Positions 11,530-23,689 of a stretch of DNA of 64,000 nucleotides are shown one piece after another. Where the stretch lies: NCBI GenBank assembly GCA_905331475.1, contig CAJNYU010004504.1, positions 1 to 64,000 on the forward strand. The letters run 5' to 3'. The translations under genes and the position numbers were made by a program. Position 1 is the first letter of the stretch. The number at the start of each line of letters is the position of its first letter. The notes under the pieces are model-generated. The model searched no databases and was not told the origin of the DNA. It saw only the letters and a list, made by a program, of their open reading frames with translations. The DNA is from Rotaria socialis (Eukaryota > Rotifera > Eurotatoria > Philodinida > Philodinidae).

Positions 11530-11900
11530 ACCCATGCCATTATTGACCTGTCGGATCTTATCCGACGCGGTTGAAATCTGGCATCACATGATGATCGGAT
11601 TCAGTCGGTTATTTTCCGGTGAATTCCGATTGTTTTCTTCTCAAATCTGGTTACCCAATCCTCCAATAGCCGATCAGATGTACTATGCCGGAAACAATCA
11701 GGTCTGATCAGAAGATCGCCGGTAAACGACGTGATCCGGTAATATCTGATGGTCATATTTTACCGGAATCCGTCTTGCTTTATGACGATCGATTCTACAC
11801 AACGAATTCAGGCGATTCCGGCAACAGAGATCCGACCCAAACCTACGGCACGTTCTTATCTAAAAGCAGAGGAATATCTTCTGATAGCTTGAGTCTGCTA
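11530..11900. repeat. Motif-dense segment (CCGGA / GATC words)
   Basis: Short words such as TCCGGT, CCGGAA, CCGATC and GATCAGA occur many times in both orientations within about 370 bases, at clearly higher GC than the flanks. There is no tandem period, and the open frame inside lacks any domain. Confidence 0.4.
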
Positions 11901-12028
11901 GTCACCAACTGATACAACATACGATAGTTAACTAATAAATAATATCGTCGATCTAGTAGGCATTGATAAAAAGAAACGCTAGCAAGCTACATCATTGGAT
12001 AAACTTCCTTTTCTCGACAATGCTGAGT

Positions 12029-12268
12029 GAATCAAGTGACTAAAAACTCAAAATCAGGATGGTCCACCGAGCCAATCTTCTTTGTCTGGACGAGTTAGGT
12101 GAAAAAAGTACGATTATTTTTATATGTTCATAGGGTAGCTTTTCCAGAACAGTGGTGAAACTGGACAGGAAATATCCTACTGTCGCAGAAATCAGTGACC
12201 TAAAACTCAAAATCTAAGAAGATTCATCCAGAAAACCTTCTTAATCTCCTCTAGTAACGTCGAAAAAA
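12029..12268. repeat. Diverged direct repeat, about 80-bp units
   Basis: Units at about 12029-12110 and 12189-12268 share ATCA(A)GTGACnTAAAACTCAAAATC followed by a similar tail ending in GnnGAAAAAA. Between them, at 12123-12136, is ATGTTCATAGGGT, which also occurs in the left terminus of the hAT-like element at 12938. Confidence 0.4.
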
Positions 12269-12269
12269 T

Positions 12270-12326
12270 GGGTGTGGGTGTGTGTGAATCACTGTTTCTC
12301 TGGGGCATGGTCCCACATCCATACCC
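12270..12326. repeat. 57-bp repeat edged by telomere-like motif (copy D)
   Basis: It starts GGGTGTGGGTGTGT, ends ATCCATACCC, and shares the GTTTCTCTG core with the copy at 6045-6101 (44/57 identity, same length). It is followed by another motif-dense segment (CCGGAA words, 12480-12770). Confidence 0.7.
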
Positions 12327-12479
12327 TCATGTGTAATTACAAATAAAATTTTAATTTGAAGATGAAGTTAAAGTTCAGAATTTAGCAATTTGAATTCGAA
12401 GCACATAAAAATGGTTAGTGCAAAAAGGAGTTCCAAAGTAGTGTGAGAACTCAGCACCACCCTCAAATTTCTAGTTACG

Positions 12480-12770
12480 TTGCTACTGGTGATGCAGACG
12501 ACGGAATCCAGATACCGGAAACAGCATAATACGGGGACCAGAAACGCTGGGATCGACGTACCGGAACTCGCAGGATACAGCACATACCCGCTTATCATGA
12601 AAAACTGCCGCATCATTTATTCAGAAGCATCCCGGAAACGAGAATAAGATCTGCACATTCTATCCGGATGCTGAAGCATACCGGAATTCAGTGGAAAACT
12701 GCGTCAGGAAACCAACAGGAATTCCACGGATTTTGCCGGCTCCGGCTACGACCTGGGTAGCTCCGACAAG
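12480..12770. repeat. Motif-dense segment (CCGGAA words)
   Basis: ACCGGAA, CCGGAAAC, TCCGG and GGAATTCC words recur about ten times in roughly 290 bases with no fixed period. It is noncoding; the minus-strand frame 12368-12616 is judged a composition artefact. Confidence 0.4.
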
Positions 12771-12937
12771 AAGTTTCAATATATCTTGACAGCAGTGAGT
12801 TGGAGGACTACGTTTATTAATCAAACATTTTCTGATTTTATTACGAAACAGCAGGAGCTGATGATATGAACAACATCAGTTTTTTTTTCGTCGGTTATTA
12901 GAATTAAATTTGGTTGTTATTAAAGATAATAACAGAA

Positions 12938-13870
12938 CAGATATGTTCATAGGGTGATTTTTTGCACCCTGTCCTGTTCTATCCTGCTTTTTTGAAAGTA
13001 AGAGCATAAATTTTGAAATTCACCCTGCCCTGCTGAATCAAAATAATGCCTGTACTGTAATTTTCAATATATTTCAAAACAAAAAGACATTTTTCTCATT
13101 GTAGCATAGAACATTTTTTATTTTTAGAGCCAGTCCAGATAAGCCACGGCCGACCCTGCTCAATCAATGGTTAAAAAAATCTTGCTCTATTCTTACGATA
13201 TAATTTGTTTTTTGAGACTTAAATCTTTTTACAGGTGCATTCATTTTGCTTGAAATTTCCAATGTAGATCTTTCGCTAGTTGAGATATTTTTTTTTAAAT
13301 ATAAACTCAAACGGATGAATTATTGATGAGTTGAGCTCATATTTAAGGAAAAATATCTCAACTGAAGATGCACATACAGTAAAAACTTCAAGCGAAAAAA
13401 TAATTTTCTTGAAGAGATATAGGTTTGAGAAAAAAATCACAAAATGTTATTTTCTGATGAGGATTCTCTTAGAAAAATTTTATTATCTCAAGAACAGAAG
13501 AAAATATTTTGAAACGGCTTGCGTAGAAAGTCATGAAACACTTGTTCCTATCGAGCGTAAAATAACGAGTAAAATTGGCAACCATCGATTGAGCAGCTTC
13601 TGTTGGAATGAGTCGTGGCTTATATGGACTGGGTCAGATAGAGGAACTTCTGATTATCAGTTGGTGTCGCTCACTGGAGTCTAATTTTATTTTTGAATCT
13701 TGCAAACTAAAGAAAGCATTTCTTCAAAACGGAAATTCAAACAACTGGGTTTTTACGTTGCAGGATATAACTTTCACCTCGCCATGCCCTGCAATTTTCC
13801 CTGATATATCCCGTCCTGTTTCAGGGCAGGGCATAATTTACTTTTTTACCCTGCCCTGTGAACATCTCTG
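12938..13870. mobile_element. Non-autonomous hAT-like element
   Basis: The left end CAGATATGTTCATAGGG (12938-12954) and the complement of the right end CAGAGATGTTCACAGGG (13854-13870) match at 15 of 17 positions and start with CAG, as hAT termini do. The flanking octamers TAACAGAA (12930-12937) and CAACAGAA (13871-13878) agree at 7 of 8, a likely 8-bp target-site duplication typical of hAT insertions. Subterminal CCCTGCCCTG words occur near both ends. The 933-bp interior holds an internal hairpin (13278-13310 with 13331-13363) but no recognisable transposase, so it would depend on an element elsewhere. Confidence 0.72.
13278..13363. repeat. Inverted repeat inside the hAT-like element
   Basis: Arms 13278-13310 and 13331-13363 (33 nt each, 29 matches) begin AGTTGAGATATTTTT and its complement and are separated by 20 bases. 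All four mismatches are transitions. Confidence 0.75.
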
Positions 13871-14257
13871 CAACAGAAGCACAAACACTGTTGTTTATTA
13901 TTGAGAAAATATCTCTATAATAATAAAAATTAATTTATCAAAACATCGATGAAAAATAAAACTCATAATCTTTTTCTTGCTTTTGTTAAGTGAATTCGAA
14001 TTTGTTTCAAATTTTTGTCCATGACCTCAAATAATGATTTTTCGACCGAAACTGTCTCAAAATATACTTGAAAGTTTTCAAATTAAAATCAATCAGAAAT
14101 CATTGATCTCGATAGAAAAAGAAAACTGATTTTCGTGATAAAGAAAATATTTTATAGATGTAAATATCTTCAAATGACATTTCAGGTCAAAACTCAACTT
14201 ATTCCTACTAACTTTTGACTTATCGAGGAAGGCTTTTATTTTATTATGAAAAAAGTT

Positions 14258-14330
14258 GCCAGGGATGGCGCAGGGTTTCGATGCGCCTGATTATAGTTAG
14301 AGAGCTGAAGTTTCGATTCCTTCCCTGGCT
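14258..14330 (+). other. tRNA-like degenerate fold
   Basis: GCCAGGG at 14258 pairs perfectly with CCCTGGC at 14323-14329. GGCGC and GCGCC form a D-arm-like stem, and GTTTCGATTCC resembles a B box. The D-loop is long, position 8 is not T, the T stem has one mismatch and shares a base with the acceptor stem, and no convincing anticodon stem forms. It is more likely a tRNA-derived relic (SINE head or pseudogene) than a working tRNA. Confidence 0.25.
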
Positions 14331-15518
14331 CTTTGTCGTTGTTTTCGAAGATGTACGGTATAGAGGTCTGCGATTCCAAATCATTCGAAAACATCGGGTC
14401 TAAAAACGTTATTTGGAACCGTGGAATCGTTCAGTTATTGCAATCTGACTACAAATTAGGGTAGATACTGCATTGTCCATGCTTTTGGATGCTACTGAGC
14501 AAAACATTCACATTCGCATCTAAGGACAAGCATAAGGTTGTGTGTGATATGCATTGTGGATCATTTCTTTTTTAAATTATCTGCTGAAAAAACTTGATGC
14601 TAGCGATCATATTAAAGAAACGGCTCCGCGGTTTCTTTAGCTCTTTTGGCGATTTTTTTCTACGGTTCCGGCTCCGATTCGATTCTCGATTCCAGATTTT
14701 GTGGACCGCAAAGTTTTAACGGTCATGGAAGAATAGACAAGAAAGAAAAAGCAATACAATACACGCCGATTCGTCATCATGTCTCTCCAGTTTGTTTGTT
14801 TTCTGTTCTTTGTAAAATGAATATTGTATCGTTTTCAAACATAGTCTGGCGCCCTCTTACATATGATCGTCGTTGGATAGAAAATGTCGAATGATAGAAT
14901 GATTGAATGATTGAATTTCAGACTTTGATTTCATCATGTAATGTACTGTCTATCACACTTTGTATCAATGGCTACTGTATTTAAGAAACATGTTGACCTT
15001 ATTTTCATGTTATAGAATAAAAAATATTATTCATTATATTTACGCTAAATATAGGTATTCACTTAGCAATCTCAATAGCTATTTCTTCAAGATAACCCCC
15101 ATGAGTAATATTTTTCTTATAATTAGCATGCTAGTTTATCTTCTATTATAACACAAATTTAGCATGAGTTGTCAGAATTAAAATAAAACAGAAGATATTA
15201 ACAGGGGCACAGATAGGGGAGGGGGCCGCAACACTCATGCCCATACCTTTCTTTCAAAATCTTGTTTCTTTTTGGTCAACAAAATCAAAAACTCTGTGTT
15301 TTTAGGGGGGCGACATCGCCTGCCATAGAAACTGAGTTACGTTCCTGGATATTAAAAGCCTTCCATCATTGAAAGCAACAATAGATAATGAAACCATTTA
15401 CTACAACGGTAAATACAAGAAGTTTTTCTTGCGAAAAATTTCGCTTACGTAATATTATTCATTGATAATTCGTACTGTCCTCTCAGGTGATTACTTTACT
15501 TGTTTTAGATAAATAATT
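14331..15518. other. Intergenic region upstream of mitofusin
   Basis: No gene was seen. Around 14620-14720 is a short GGCTCCG/CGATTC-rich patch, and around 15200-15320 a G-rich patch (aggggagggggcc, aggggggcg) of unknown origin. Confidence 0.4.
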
Positions 15519-18500
15519 ATGTCCGACAGTCTTATACGTGAAAAACCAACTTCATATGGATCAATTCGTCAGAATAACATAATTAGTAAATCCATAATGC
15601 ATTCAAACCCTCTGTTATTTCTGTTTTTATTTAGACGGTAATTCCCCATTGAAATTATTTACTCATGCCAAAACGACAATCACAGATATTTTTAAAAATA
15701 TCACGTCATATGTCAATGATTCGAATATATATCTTAGTGGTTAGTTGATTATTCTTTAAACAAAAAACAATACAATTTATTGAATTTCTATATAGATGTG
15801 ATTAAATCTGATCGAAATTTAATAAGCAATGAGAAATATAAAGAAATACAACATTTAAAAGAAAAAGTTAGTCGGATACTATCAATTATTTCACGTGATC
15901 ATATGAAAGTTGTTTTTTTCGGAAGGTTAGTTTAATAGATGTTGTCTGATTAATAAATAAATACCTTTTATTTTAGAACAAGTAATGGAAAAAGTACAGT
16001 TATGAATGCAATGTTAAGAGAAAGAATATTACCAGTCGGAATGGGACATACAACGAATTGTTTTCTTCAAGTAGATTTAATTTTTCTTCATGATTTGTAT
16101 TCGATCAAAAATAAATCTTATTTTACTTTTTTAGATTGAAGGAACAGATAAAATCGAAGCATCAGTTCTAATACCAGGATGTGATGAACCAAAGAATATA
16201 AATGTAAGCAAGAGAAATTTCAAAGAACTATTTTAGTTTTGTTTTAATATTTATTTTCTTTTAGAATTTGAGTACTATTGGCAATGCTTTATCCAGAGAA
16301 AAAGTTGATTCGGATTCTCTGGTCAAAATCTTATGGCCAAAAGAAAAGTGTCATCTTATTCGAGATGATGTAGTTCTAGTCGACAGGTAGGTCATCTTAG
16401 ACGAATATTTTTTTAAAATTGTCACAATAAGTAAAGCTTAAGGAAACGAGCAACTGAAAAAAATGTTCGCATCACAGTATTATCAAGATAAGACTTGTTG
16501 AACGCAAAAGTACTTCAGGAAAAATAATCAAATATTGAGAACATTCACAAATAGTATGATTGTTTTTGCCATTCTCACATTCAAATTTCTATTTCGTTCT
16601 GTTGTTGTTTCGTCTTAAAATAATATTGTTCTATAAAAGCCACATTGTGTGAAATACAAAGAAAAACTATCGATGGCATGTGGTGTTCGATAATAAATGA
16701 ACTTGAAAATAGAAAATATTTTCTAGCAAATTTAGTCATCGTTATTAGATGTGATTTTCATTTAGTTTCTAGTCTAAAGAGAATAAAACACAATCAAAAA
16801 AGATACAGAAATATCATCTAGTAAAGTAGTTGAAAACAATTTCTAGACTTTAAGTTAAGGTCTATACTATAGCATATATCAGTAATGCTAGTATTAAAAT
16901 ATTTATGAATAGATACTCGTAATAAAATTTTTAAAATATTCTCAGTTGTATTGAGTTATATTTCTTATTACTTTAAAAAAAATCACGCACACAGCGGAAA
17001 TCTAAATTTGGAAAAAATTGCGTGTTTCAAATAAGAGTCTTTTCAAAAGTAAGAAAATTTAATAAATTATCTGTTACACAAATATAGAACAACGCGAGGA
17101 AGTTGCGACTTGAATTACTTCTTAAAAATTGAGACACTATAACATCTCTGTCAAATGTCGCCAATGACTGTTGGTGTGCCATTTGAAAGAGCATGTCCCG
17201 CTGTTGTCAACACGGAAGTATTGTTTTCCAAATCTAAACTCCCTATTAAATGAGTGAATGTTTTCATAGAAGCGAGACATTTAACTGAGTAGAACTGAAA
17301 ATATGACCCAGACAATCTATTTTGAAACGATCATCACGTCATGTTGGTCAATTTTTAATCGTCTATCTTATTGAATACCTCGAAATTAAATATCAAGTAA
17401 AATTGTATTCATGAATTATAGAACGTTTTTGTTCTTTACTAGTATTCAGAAATAGATATACTAAGAATCTAAATCTTCTACATTGTTGATAAAATATTTG
17501 CATTCCAATTAATGTTTGAGAGTTTTGCTTAGATCAAATTGATTGAATGATGAATGTTCCGTTGTAGACTATTCTTATTTTGTCGTGTATTCTATACGAA
17601 AATGATCTGCTACCATCAATTTAATTATCGTTCTACATTTATCAGTCACAGATAGGGTGTGCTTTTTATTATGGACATATTCTTTTAATTTAAGAGCAAA
17701 GACATCCGTGAGATAGAAGTCAGGATAGAAATGAAAATGTCAACACCGTAAGCACCGACGGGAAAACATATCATTTAACATAATTAGTATATATAATTCG
17801 ATTTAAGGGAAATATGTTATCAGTTTTGTGATAAACATAAAGTCAGATGAGTAAAATAGAAAAAGTCGATCCTTAATTATGAATCAGATGGTGATCAAAT
17901 AATTGTTGAAAATTATCATGTTAGACCAAATCGAAAGTATAGAGCAGAAATTCGATGATACATTTTTACATGTAAATGGTGCAATATTTAAATTATCATG
18001 CACGAATACTCAATTGCATAAGTGCCATACATATTAGGTCAGATGAACACTAGGGTTAACAATCTCAACTAAAGACTATCTTCAAATGTCACCAATAAAT
18101 TAGAATGTTTTTCAAGTTGATCTTTCAAATAGTAGATGTTGAACGAGTTCTGTAACATTGACCTTCGTGCTTAATCAATGAAGCAAAATAGTTCGTAATC
18201 AAGAGTTAACATAAATGAAAGACTCAAGGGAGAATATTTCACTGAATATTTTCTCCCAAAACCGATCATTAACAAATTTCTGACGCTCAGCTCTATTGAA
18301 GATGCTACTGTTTCCTTCATCATCATCATCATCATCATCATATTAGATTACTATTAGATAATTTAAAAAAATGAATGTTTTAACATTTCAAATAATTTTT
18401 TTATTCGATTCATTCGATCATTGTTCTTCCTATCATCAAACTATACATTCATCGAGATTATACTGACGGAAAAGGTTTTTCATATAATTCATTGATAGCA

Positions 18501-20716
18501 TATGGTTTGTTTTTAGTCCTGGTATCGATGTATCAGCTAATCTTGATCAATGGATTGAAAAGTATTGTTTAGATGCAGATGTATTTATACTTGTTGTATC
18601 AGCTGAAGCAACAATCACCATAGCTGTAAGTATGAACAATTGTTATCGTAAATAACTATTCATTAATAAATTAGGAAAAAACATTTCTTCATAATGTTGC
18701 CACACGTGTATCAAATCCAAATATATTTATTTTAATGAATCGTTGGGATGCAACAGACGATGAACCTGAAATGGTTGATTTGGTAAATAGATATTTCAAT
18801 TTCTAATTCGTTCTTTAGTCAAATTCTCCTTTATCTAGGTGAAAAAACAACATCTTGATCGAGGTTTAGAATTTCTATGCGATGAATTAAATCTATATCA
18901 ACGAAAAGAAGCTGCTGAGCATAGAATGTTTTTTATTTCAGCACGTGAAGCTTTATCGAATCGAAATATCGATTTAAGTAGTTCATCAAAAAGTGGATTT
19001 ACTAAAGGTTTGCATGAATGTTTTTTCCCAGAATTCAGTAATTAAATTTTTCTTACTTTAGCTCATAAAGAACGTCTTGCTGATTTTAATAAATTTGAAC
19101 ATGAATTTGAAAAATGTATATCAAAAACTGCTGTACAAACAAAGTTCGAACAGCATGCAAATCGTGGCAAAGAAATTCTTTCGTTAATATCTGAAACAAT
19201 AACGAATACAATTAATAAATCACAAACAATCAAAGAAGAAAGTAGTGAAAAATTAATTCAAATGGAAGAGAGAAATACTTTTGTCGAAAATGAATTAATC
19301 TCAATCACTGATGTAGCCAAAGAAAAAATTAGATATGTAGCAGAAGATGTTTATAAAAGAGTGTCACAAACTTTAAATGATGAAATAAAACGGTAGGTTC
19401 ATTTAGTTGTTAACAATATATTCAGTGATACATCGGGAAATATTCGGTGATTCATATCTAGGATTTCGGCATTTTAAAGGTTAATTCATTTATTGAAATA
19501 CCACTAAATTTTTTCTCTTGTGCATTCATCAAAAGCAAAATCTTTGCAATTACAATAGAACATAAGAGCTGTTCACCTTATGGAAATAAGAAATTAGATT
19601 ATTTCTTCATATTTCGCTTTCTATAAGAAAAATTATTACTAATGACTTGAGATGTATACATTTTTGGACAATTTCTATCCGGAGAAAATTATTTTAAAGC
19701 TTAAAAGTAGTTGATATAGCAGGAATTTTTGAGTTATTTAAGATTTTCATAGAGCTTTTATGAATGAAATACAAATCAAGTTAGTTCATTTATTTATTTA
19801 TTAATATTCTAGTCTGTACACATTAATTCAAGAATTTGATCGTCCATTTTCATCAGATCGTGATCAACTTCCACTATATAAACAAGATTTACATAGGTGG
19901 CTTGATGGACGACTTGGCTCAAATTTACAAAATCGTCTTCATACAGCATTATATAATTCATTAGATATTGTTCACAGTGAAATAAAAGAACGTGTTAAAT
20001 CAATCTTATCAACTAATGAACTTCGATCATCTGTTGATTCCATCATACCACGTTCTGACTTTGCTGTATCATATCGTTTGGATTGTTCAAATCTATGTTT
20101 AGATTTTCATGAAGATATTAAATTTAAATTTTCATTAGGATTAACGTCATTATGGGAACGTTTTGTTAAAAATCAGACTGAATCGAAATATAACTCTTCA
20201 TTACTAGTCAATTCATCAAATGATCTACTTACAACAACAAATAATATAACAGCATTAACAACAAAGTCTAGTTTAGCTGGATTAGGTGCTGTGGCATTAA
20301 TATCGCGTAGTGTTGGATGGAAAATGGTTGGTGTTGTTGCTGGTATTTATGGTGGCTTTTACATTTATGAAAGATTAATGTGGACAAAAAAAGCGCAAGA
20401 ACGCGCATTTAAACGTCAATATGCTGATTATGCGTCAGCAAAAATGAAATTAATTGTTGATTTAACATCTGGTAATGCAAGTGCTCAAGTTCAACAGGAA
20501 TTATCAATGTACTTTGCTCAAACAATACATTATGTTGCTATGGAAAAAGATGATATTATAGATAATATACAAGAAATCAAAAATGAAATCAACCATTTAA
20601 AATCTTATTTTGACAAAGGAAAAAAACTTAAAAGACAAGTTGATAACATTGATAGTGAATTAAATCAATTTTCAAAACAATATTTATTACTTGATTCGAT
20701 CAATGCAACAAATTAA
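15519..20716 (+). CDS. MFN/fzo-like: Mitofusin (mitochondrial outer-membrane fusion GTPase)
   Basis: Eleven exons in continuous phase: 15519-15585, 15635-15739, 15796-15925, 15977-16070, 16135-16203, 16265-16386, 18517-18625, 18675-18782, 18839-19007, 19062-19392, 19813-20716. They encode 735 residues, normal for metazoan mitofusins (about 740-760). The N-terminus has the family's SPLK-F--AK segment. GTPase motifs are G1 GRTSNGKST (about 100-108), G3 DSPG (195-198) and G4 NRWD (254-257). A hydrophobic Gly-rich membrane anchor spans about 588-619, followed by the C-terminal heptad region HR2 (about 673-728). Mitofusins tether and fuse mitochondrial outer membranes by GTP hydrolysis. Intron 6 is 2130 bases and intron 10 is 420, while the rest are 49-64. 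AATAAA is at 20821. It appears intact. Confidence 0.95.
16387..18516 (+). other. Large intron 6 of mitofusin
   Basis: A 2130-base intron (GTAGGT...TTTTAG) interrupts the DSPG codon context. It is AT-rich, with a (TCA)n tract at 18317-18340. One short frame near 17890-17965 reads like protein ([17 protein letters not shown]) before a stop and could be a decayed fragment of something inserted. No element ends were identified. Confidence 0.6.
18317..18340. repeat. (TCA)n microsatellite
   Basis: Eight TCA units inside mitofusin intron 6. Confidence 0.85.
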
Positions 20717-20820
20717 TTATTTATTTTAAACTACCTGTTTTTCATTTCAACATTTTTTTAAATACTTTTTTCATAAGTATGTGTAGTCCTGTTTTTGAGA
20801 GATTATTTTTTTTTTCAAGC

Positions 20821-20826
20821 AATAAA
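20821..20826 (+). terminator. Polyadenylation signal AATAAA of mitofusin
   Basis: A canonical hexamer about 105 bases after the stop codon. Confidence 0.6.
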
Positions 20827-21869
20827 AAACAAACATGTGATCCACTTAAAGCTGGTGCCGTGAAAAATAATTTAAAGCCTGATGACTGTTTATATGCATT
20901 CAATTGAAAGAATAAAGGATTTTTTTTTGTTGTTGTTTAGAGAATTATAATAAGATACATGAAGATCAGTTCTTTATTATCATTGAATCATTTATAATTA
21001 TAAAGCTTGATAAATTTACCTTAAATGTATCGATGTTTTATATTAAATGCTTTCAACGAGATATCTACAATTGTAATCATTTAGATAGAAATAAATCTAC
21101 TAATGATTCATTAACGAGAAACGTTTCACAGCTAATTCATTATTTTTGAGTAAAGACTAATTTAGACTTTAAAAAGTAACAATTACACTTGGAAAACAGT
21201 GTATCGCTCTAGCTTATTGCTAAGGATACATTGCATTTTTTCGTGCATCGATCAATCAGATATTACGGGGTTATCTCATAAATACAACGCAAGCTGATTG
21301 TTGACTTGATATATTTACTACGAAAAAGCAACGATGAAGGTGTATAATCTACAGGAAAACTAGCGGATATTCTGTTACCTATGCATAGGAGAAATATAAT
21401 AGATGTACGTTTTTCAAAGTCATATGTTACGAGAGAGAAAAAACAAAAATATCTGAAAATTTACTAATAAATTATACTCTTTGAATGAGCTATTTCTATT
21501 ACTAGCGGAAATTACAAGTCGGATTGAACAATATTATAAAACTGAAGCAATCGCGTGAAGGTCTGCATCATGCTGATTTAGAGTGACTCAATCATTCAAG
21601 CAACTTCCTACTCTAGAATTATTTTCGATCGAGAACAATGGCAATTATCTTGTATTGTACAGACGAAAACAGTTGTTTTGTTTTTTCACAGTTATTCTTT
21701 CAATTAAAAATTTAACTAATCTTAAGTAACTGCTGATTTACTGCATTAGTCTACTAGAGCATAGTCTACTTAGTAAGATTCATAAAGGTTCAATGATTTA
21801 TTAGGTAATAATTCACAAGTCATCTTTTGAGTATTCCCCTTCCTTCTTTATGAATAATTTACTTTCTTT

Positions 21870-21885
21870 CTCTCTCTCTCTCTCT
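21870..21885. repeat. (CT)n microsatellite
   Basis: About eight CT units in the spacer after mitofusin. Confidence 0.85.
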
Positions 21886-23689
21886 TGCCTCTCTTTGAAT
21901 TATCCCACGAAACGTATTTATTTGGCATCTGCCATGTAAGTCCATCAAATGTGTTTGAGTTTTTCCATTCCTATCAGTCATGTACATTAGACTTTCTGTT
22001 ATTAAAATAACGACTTTATATTCAATCTCAATGTTGTGTTCTTATGCAATCCTTCTCATTGCTCGAATTTGATTATCCGCTGAAGATTTTCACATCAATG
22101 TATAATTTAATATACTATATGAAATCTGAAATTTTCTATAAATAAATTATATATGATAGAGATACGTTCATTTTGAAATGTTTGTTTGTATCCATAATCT
22201 TCTTTAAATAGATAATTTGATTTTTAATTTTGATACGGAGAATTCTATAGTAAGCTTTTTCTGTAATGACTAGGATTGGCGTACATGTTTTTCAACTAAA
22301 TATAATAATATTGGATATTATTTTAGATCTAACAAAACACCTCATGATTCATTGCTGAACAGTTGTTCGTCGATCCCACATTTGTAACTAAATCAATATC
22401 ACCATGTTGACCATCAAGTATACATATCAATTTTGGTTATTTTGAGAAAATTCCCATGTTAGTAAGATAGAGACATGCAGATTTCGCTGCTGTAAAAAGT
22501 CTAATAAAACCATAAAATAAGATTAAATTTCATTGATTCAATGATTGACTAATCAGGTAAGTTGTTTCGCAGGTGTGTTTTTTTTAAATAATTTTCAAGA
22601 AACTGACTGTGTTATATCTCAATTTATGCTAGAAACAGTAATATATTAAAAAATTTCATTTTTCTTTTCACAAACATTGTATTGCAGCTAAAGTTGAAAT
22701 TTTGAAAATTTTACGAAAATGATTTTAGAGTATTTCGAAACAAAAAAATCTACATTAAACACCTGCATCCGGCTGATAGATTCTCTCTCTATTTGCTTGT
22801 TACGGAATTCTCCCAGTGGATTCGACCAAAATTATGGGTCTCCGGTAAAGTATAATATACCATATGAATAGAACAAATCAGATAGGTTAGTTTTGAGTTG
22901 ATAGCAATTGAACAAGTTTTTCGATCTGATGATTACATGATACGTTCGAATGTAATGATGTAATTTTCTTGACAATCGCTTTGAAAATATTGTGCAAAAT
23001 TCATCTGGTTAGCTAAATTTATTTGAAATAATTGCACTGTTTTATAGTTTGACATTGATATAATAACATGTTCAGTCTATTTCATGGTTCATCAGAAAAA
23101 GTAGGAATTCTATAGAAAAAAATAAGCTTTCAATTTAGGAAAAAAGCAAATCTTTGATATTAGATACACATGGAAAGCATGCTTAACTCAGTCAAATATA
23201 AATTTTATATTTGTTATTCGATCTTACAAATGTTATCAGCAAGATGGAATAACTTGAAAAACATTATAGGTATAAAAATTCAACTGTCATCGTATGAGAA
23301 TAGTTTCAAACTGTTCTCAATCGAGAATATTTTTTATATTGATTATGAATAATGTTGCTCAGGGAAAAAATATTATATTTATTATTACGACCTTATCATT
23401 TTATCGTCACTTATTACGAACAAAGAATGAGTAATCACTGACCTGAGCTGTGTTGTCGACGTCGTGTATGATTCCTTTTTGTTGACTCATAGACTTGCAT
23501 CATTGTGAAGAAAATTGAAGGAGAAAAAAAACCCTGTTTTTGTCGTATCTTCTCCTTCTTCCTTGCTTCATTTTGGTTTTTTTCTTTTCACATTGATTAG
23601 TTGTTGTTCCTAGTGCAAAAAAGAAAGTTGTGGATTGTGTACATCTAGAATTTGTTGCCTATTTGATTTTGTAGATATACATTTCAATC

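Larger units (their letters stand above)
8915..12029. other. Noncoding stretch with motif-dense segments
   Basis: After the neuropeptide 3' UTR no gene was seen. The segment 10690-11030 is full of GAATG/CATTC words in both orientations. The segment 11530-11900 reuses TCCGAC, GATCAGA and ATCCGGT-like words, and one of its chance frames (11685-11912) is an artefact of that composition. Confidence 0.45.
20717..23689. other. Intergenic region, mitofusin to vWA gene
   Basis: Mitofusin 3' UTR with AATAAA at 20821, then about 2.8 kb without a supportable gene. A (TC)n tract lies at 21870-21885. The segment just before 23690 is presumably the promoter and 5' UTR of the next gene; no element was assigned. 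Confidence 0.5.

Noticed and set aside
11685-11912. 75-codon open frame with non-AT-like composition
   Set aside because: The composition comes from the reused TCCGG/GATC words; no domain or splice support, and both strands look alike.
4389-12326. True telomere or subtelomere tract
   Set aside because: The telomere-like motifs are only about two repeats each and scattered; no long (TGTGGG)n array occurs, so they are interstitial.
13331-13684. 117-codon open frame inside the hAT-like element
   Set aside because: It begins in the right arm of a hairpin and shows no transposase motif (no DDE, BED or hATC signature).
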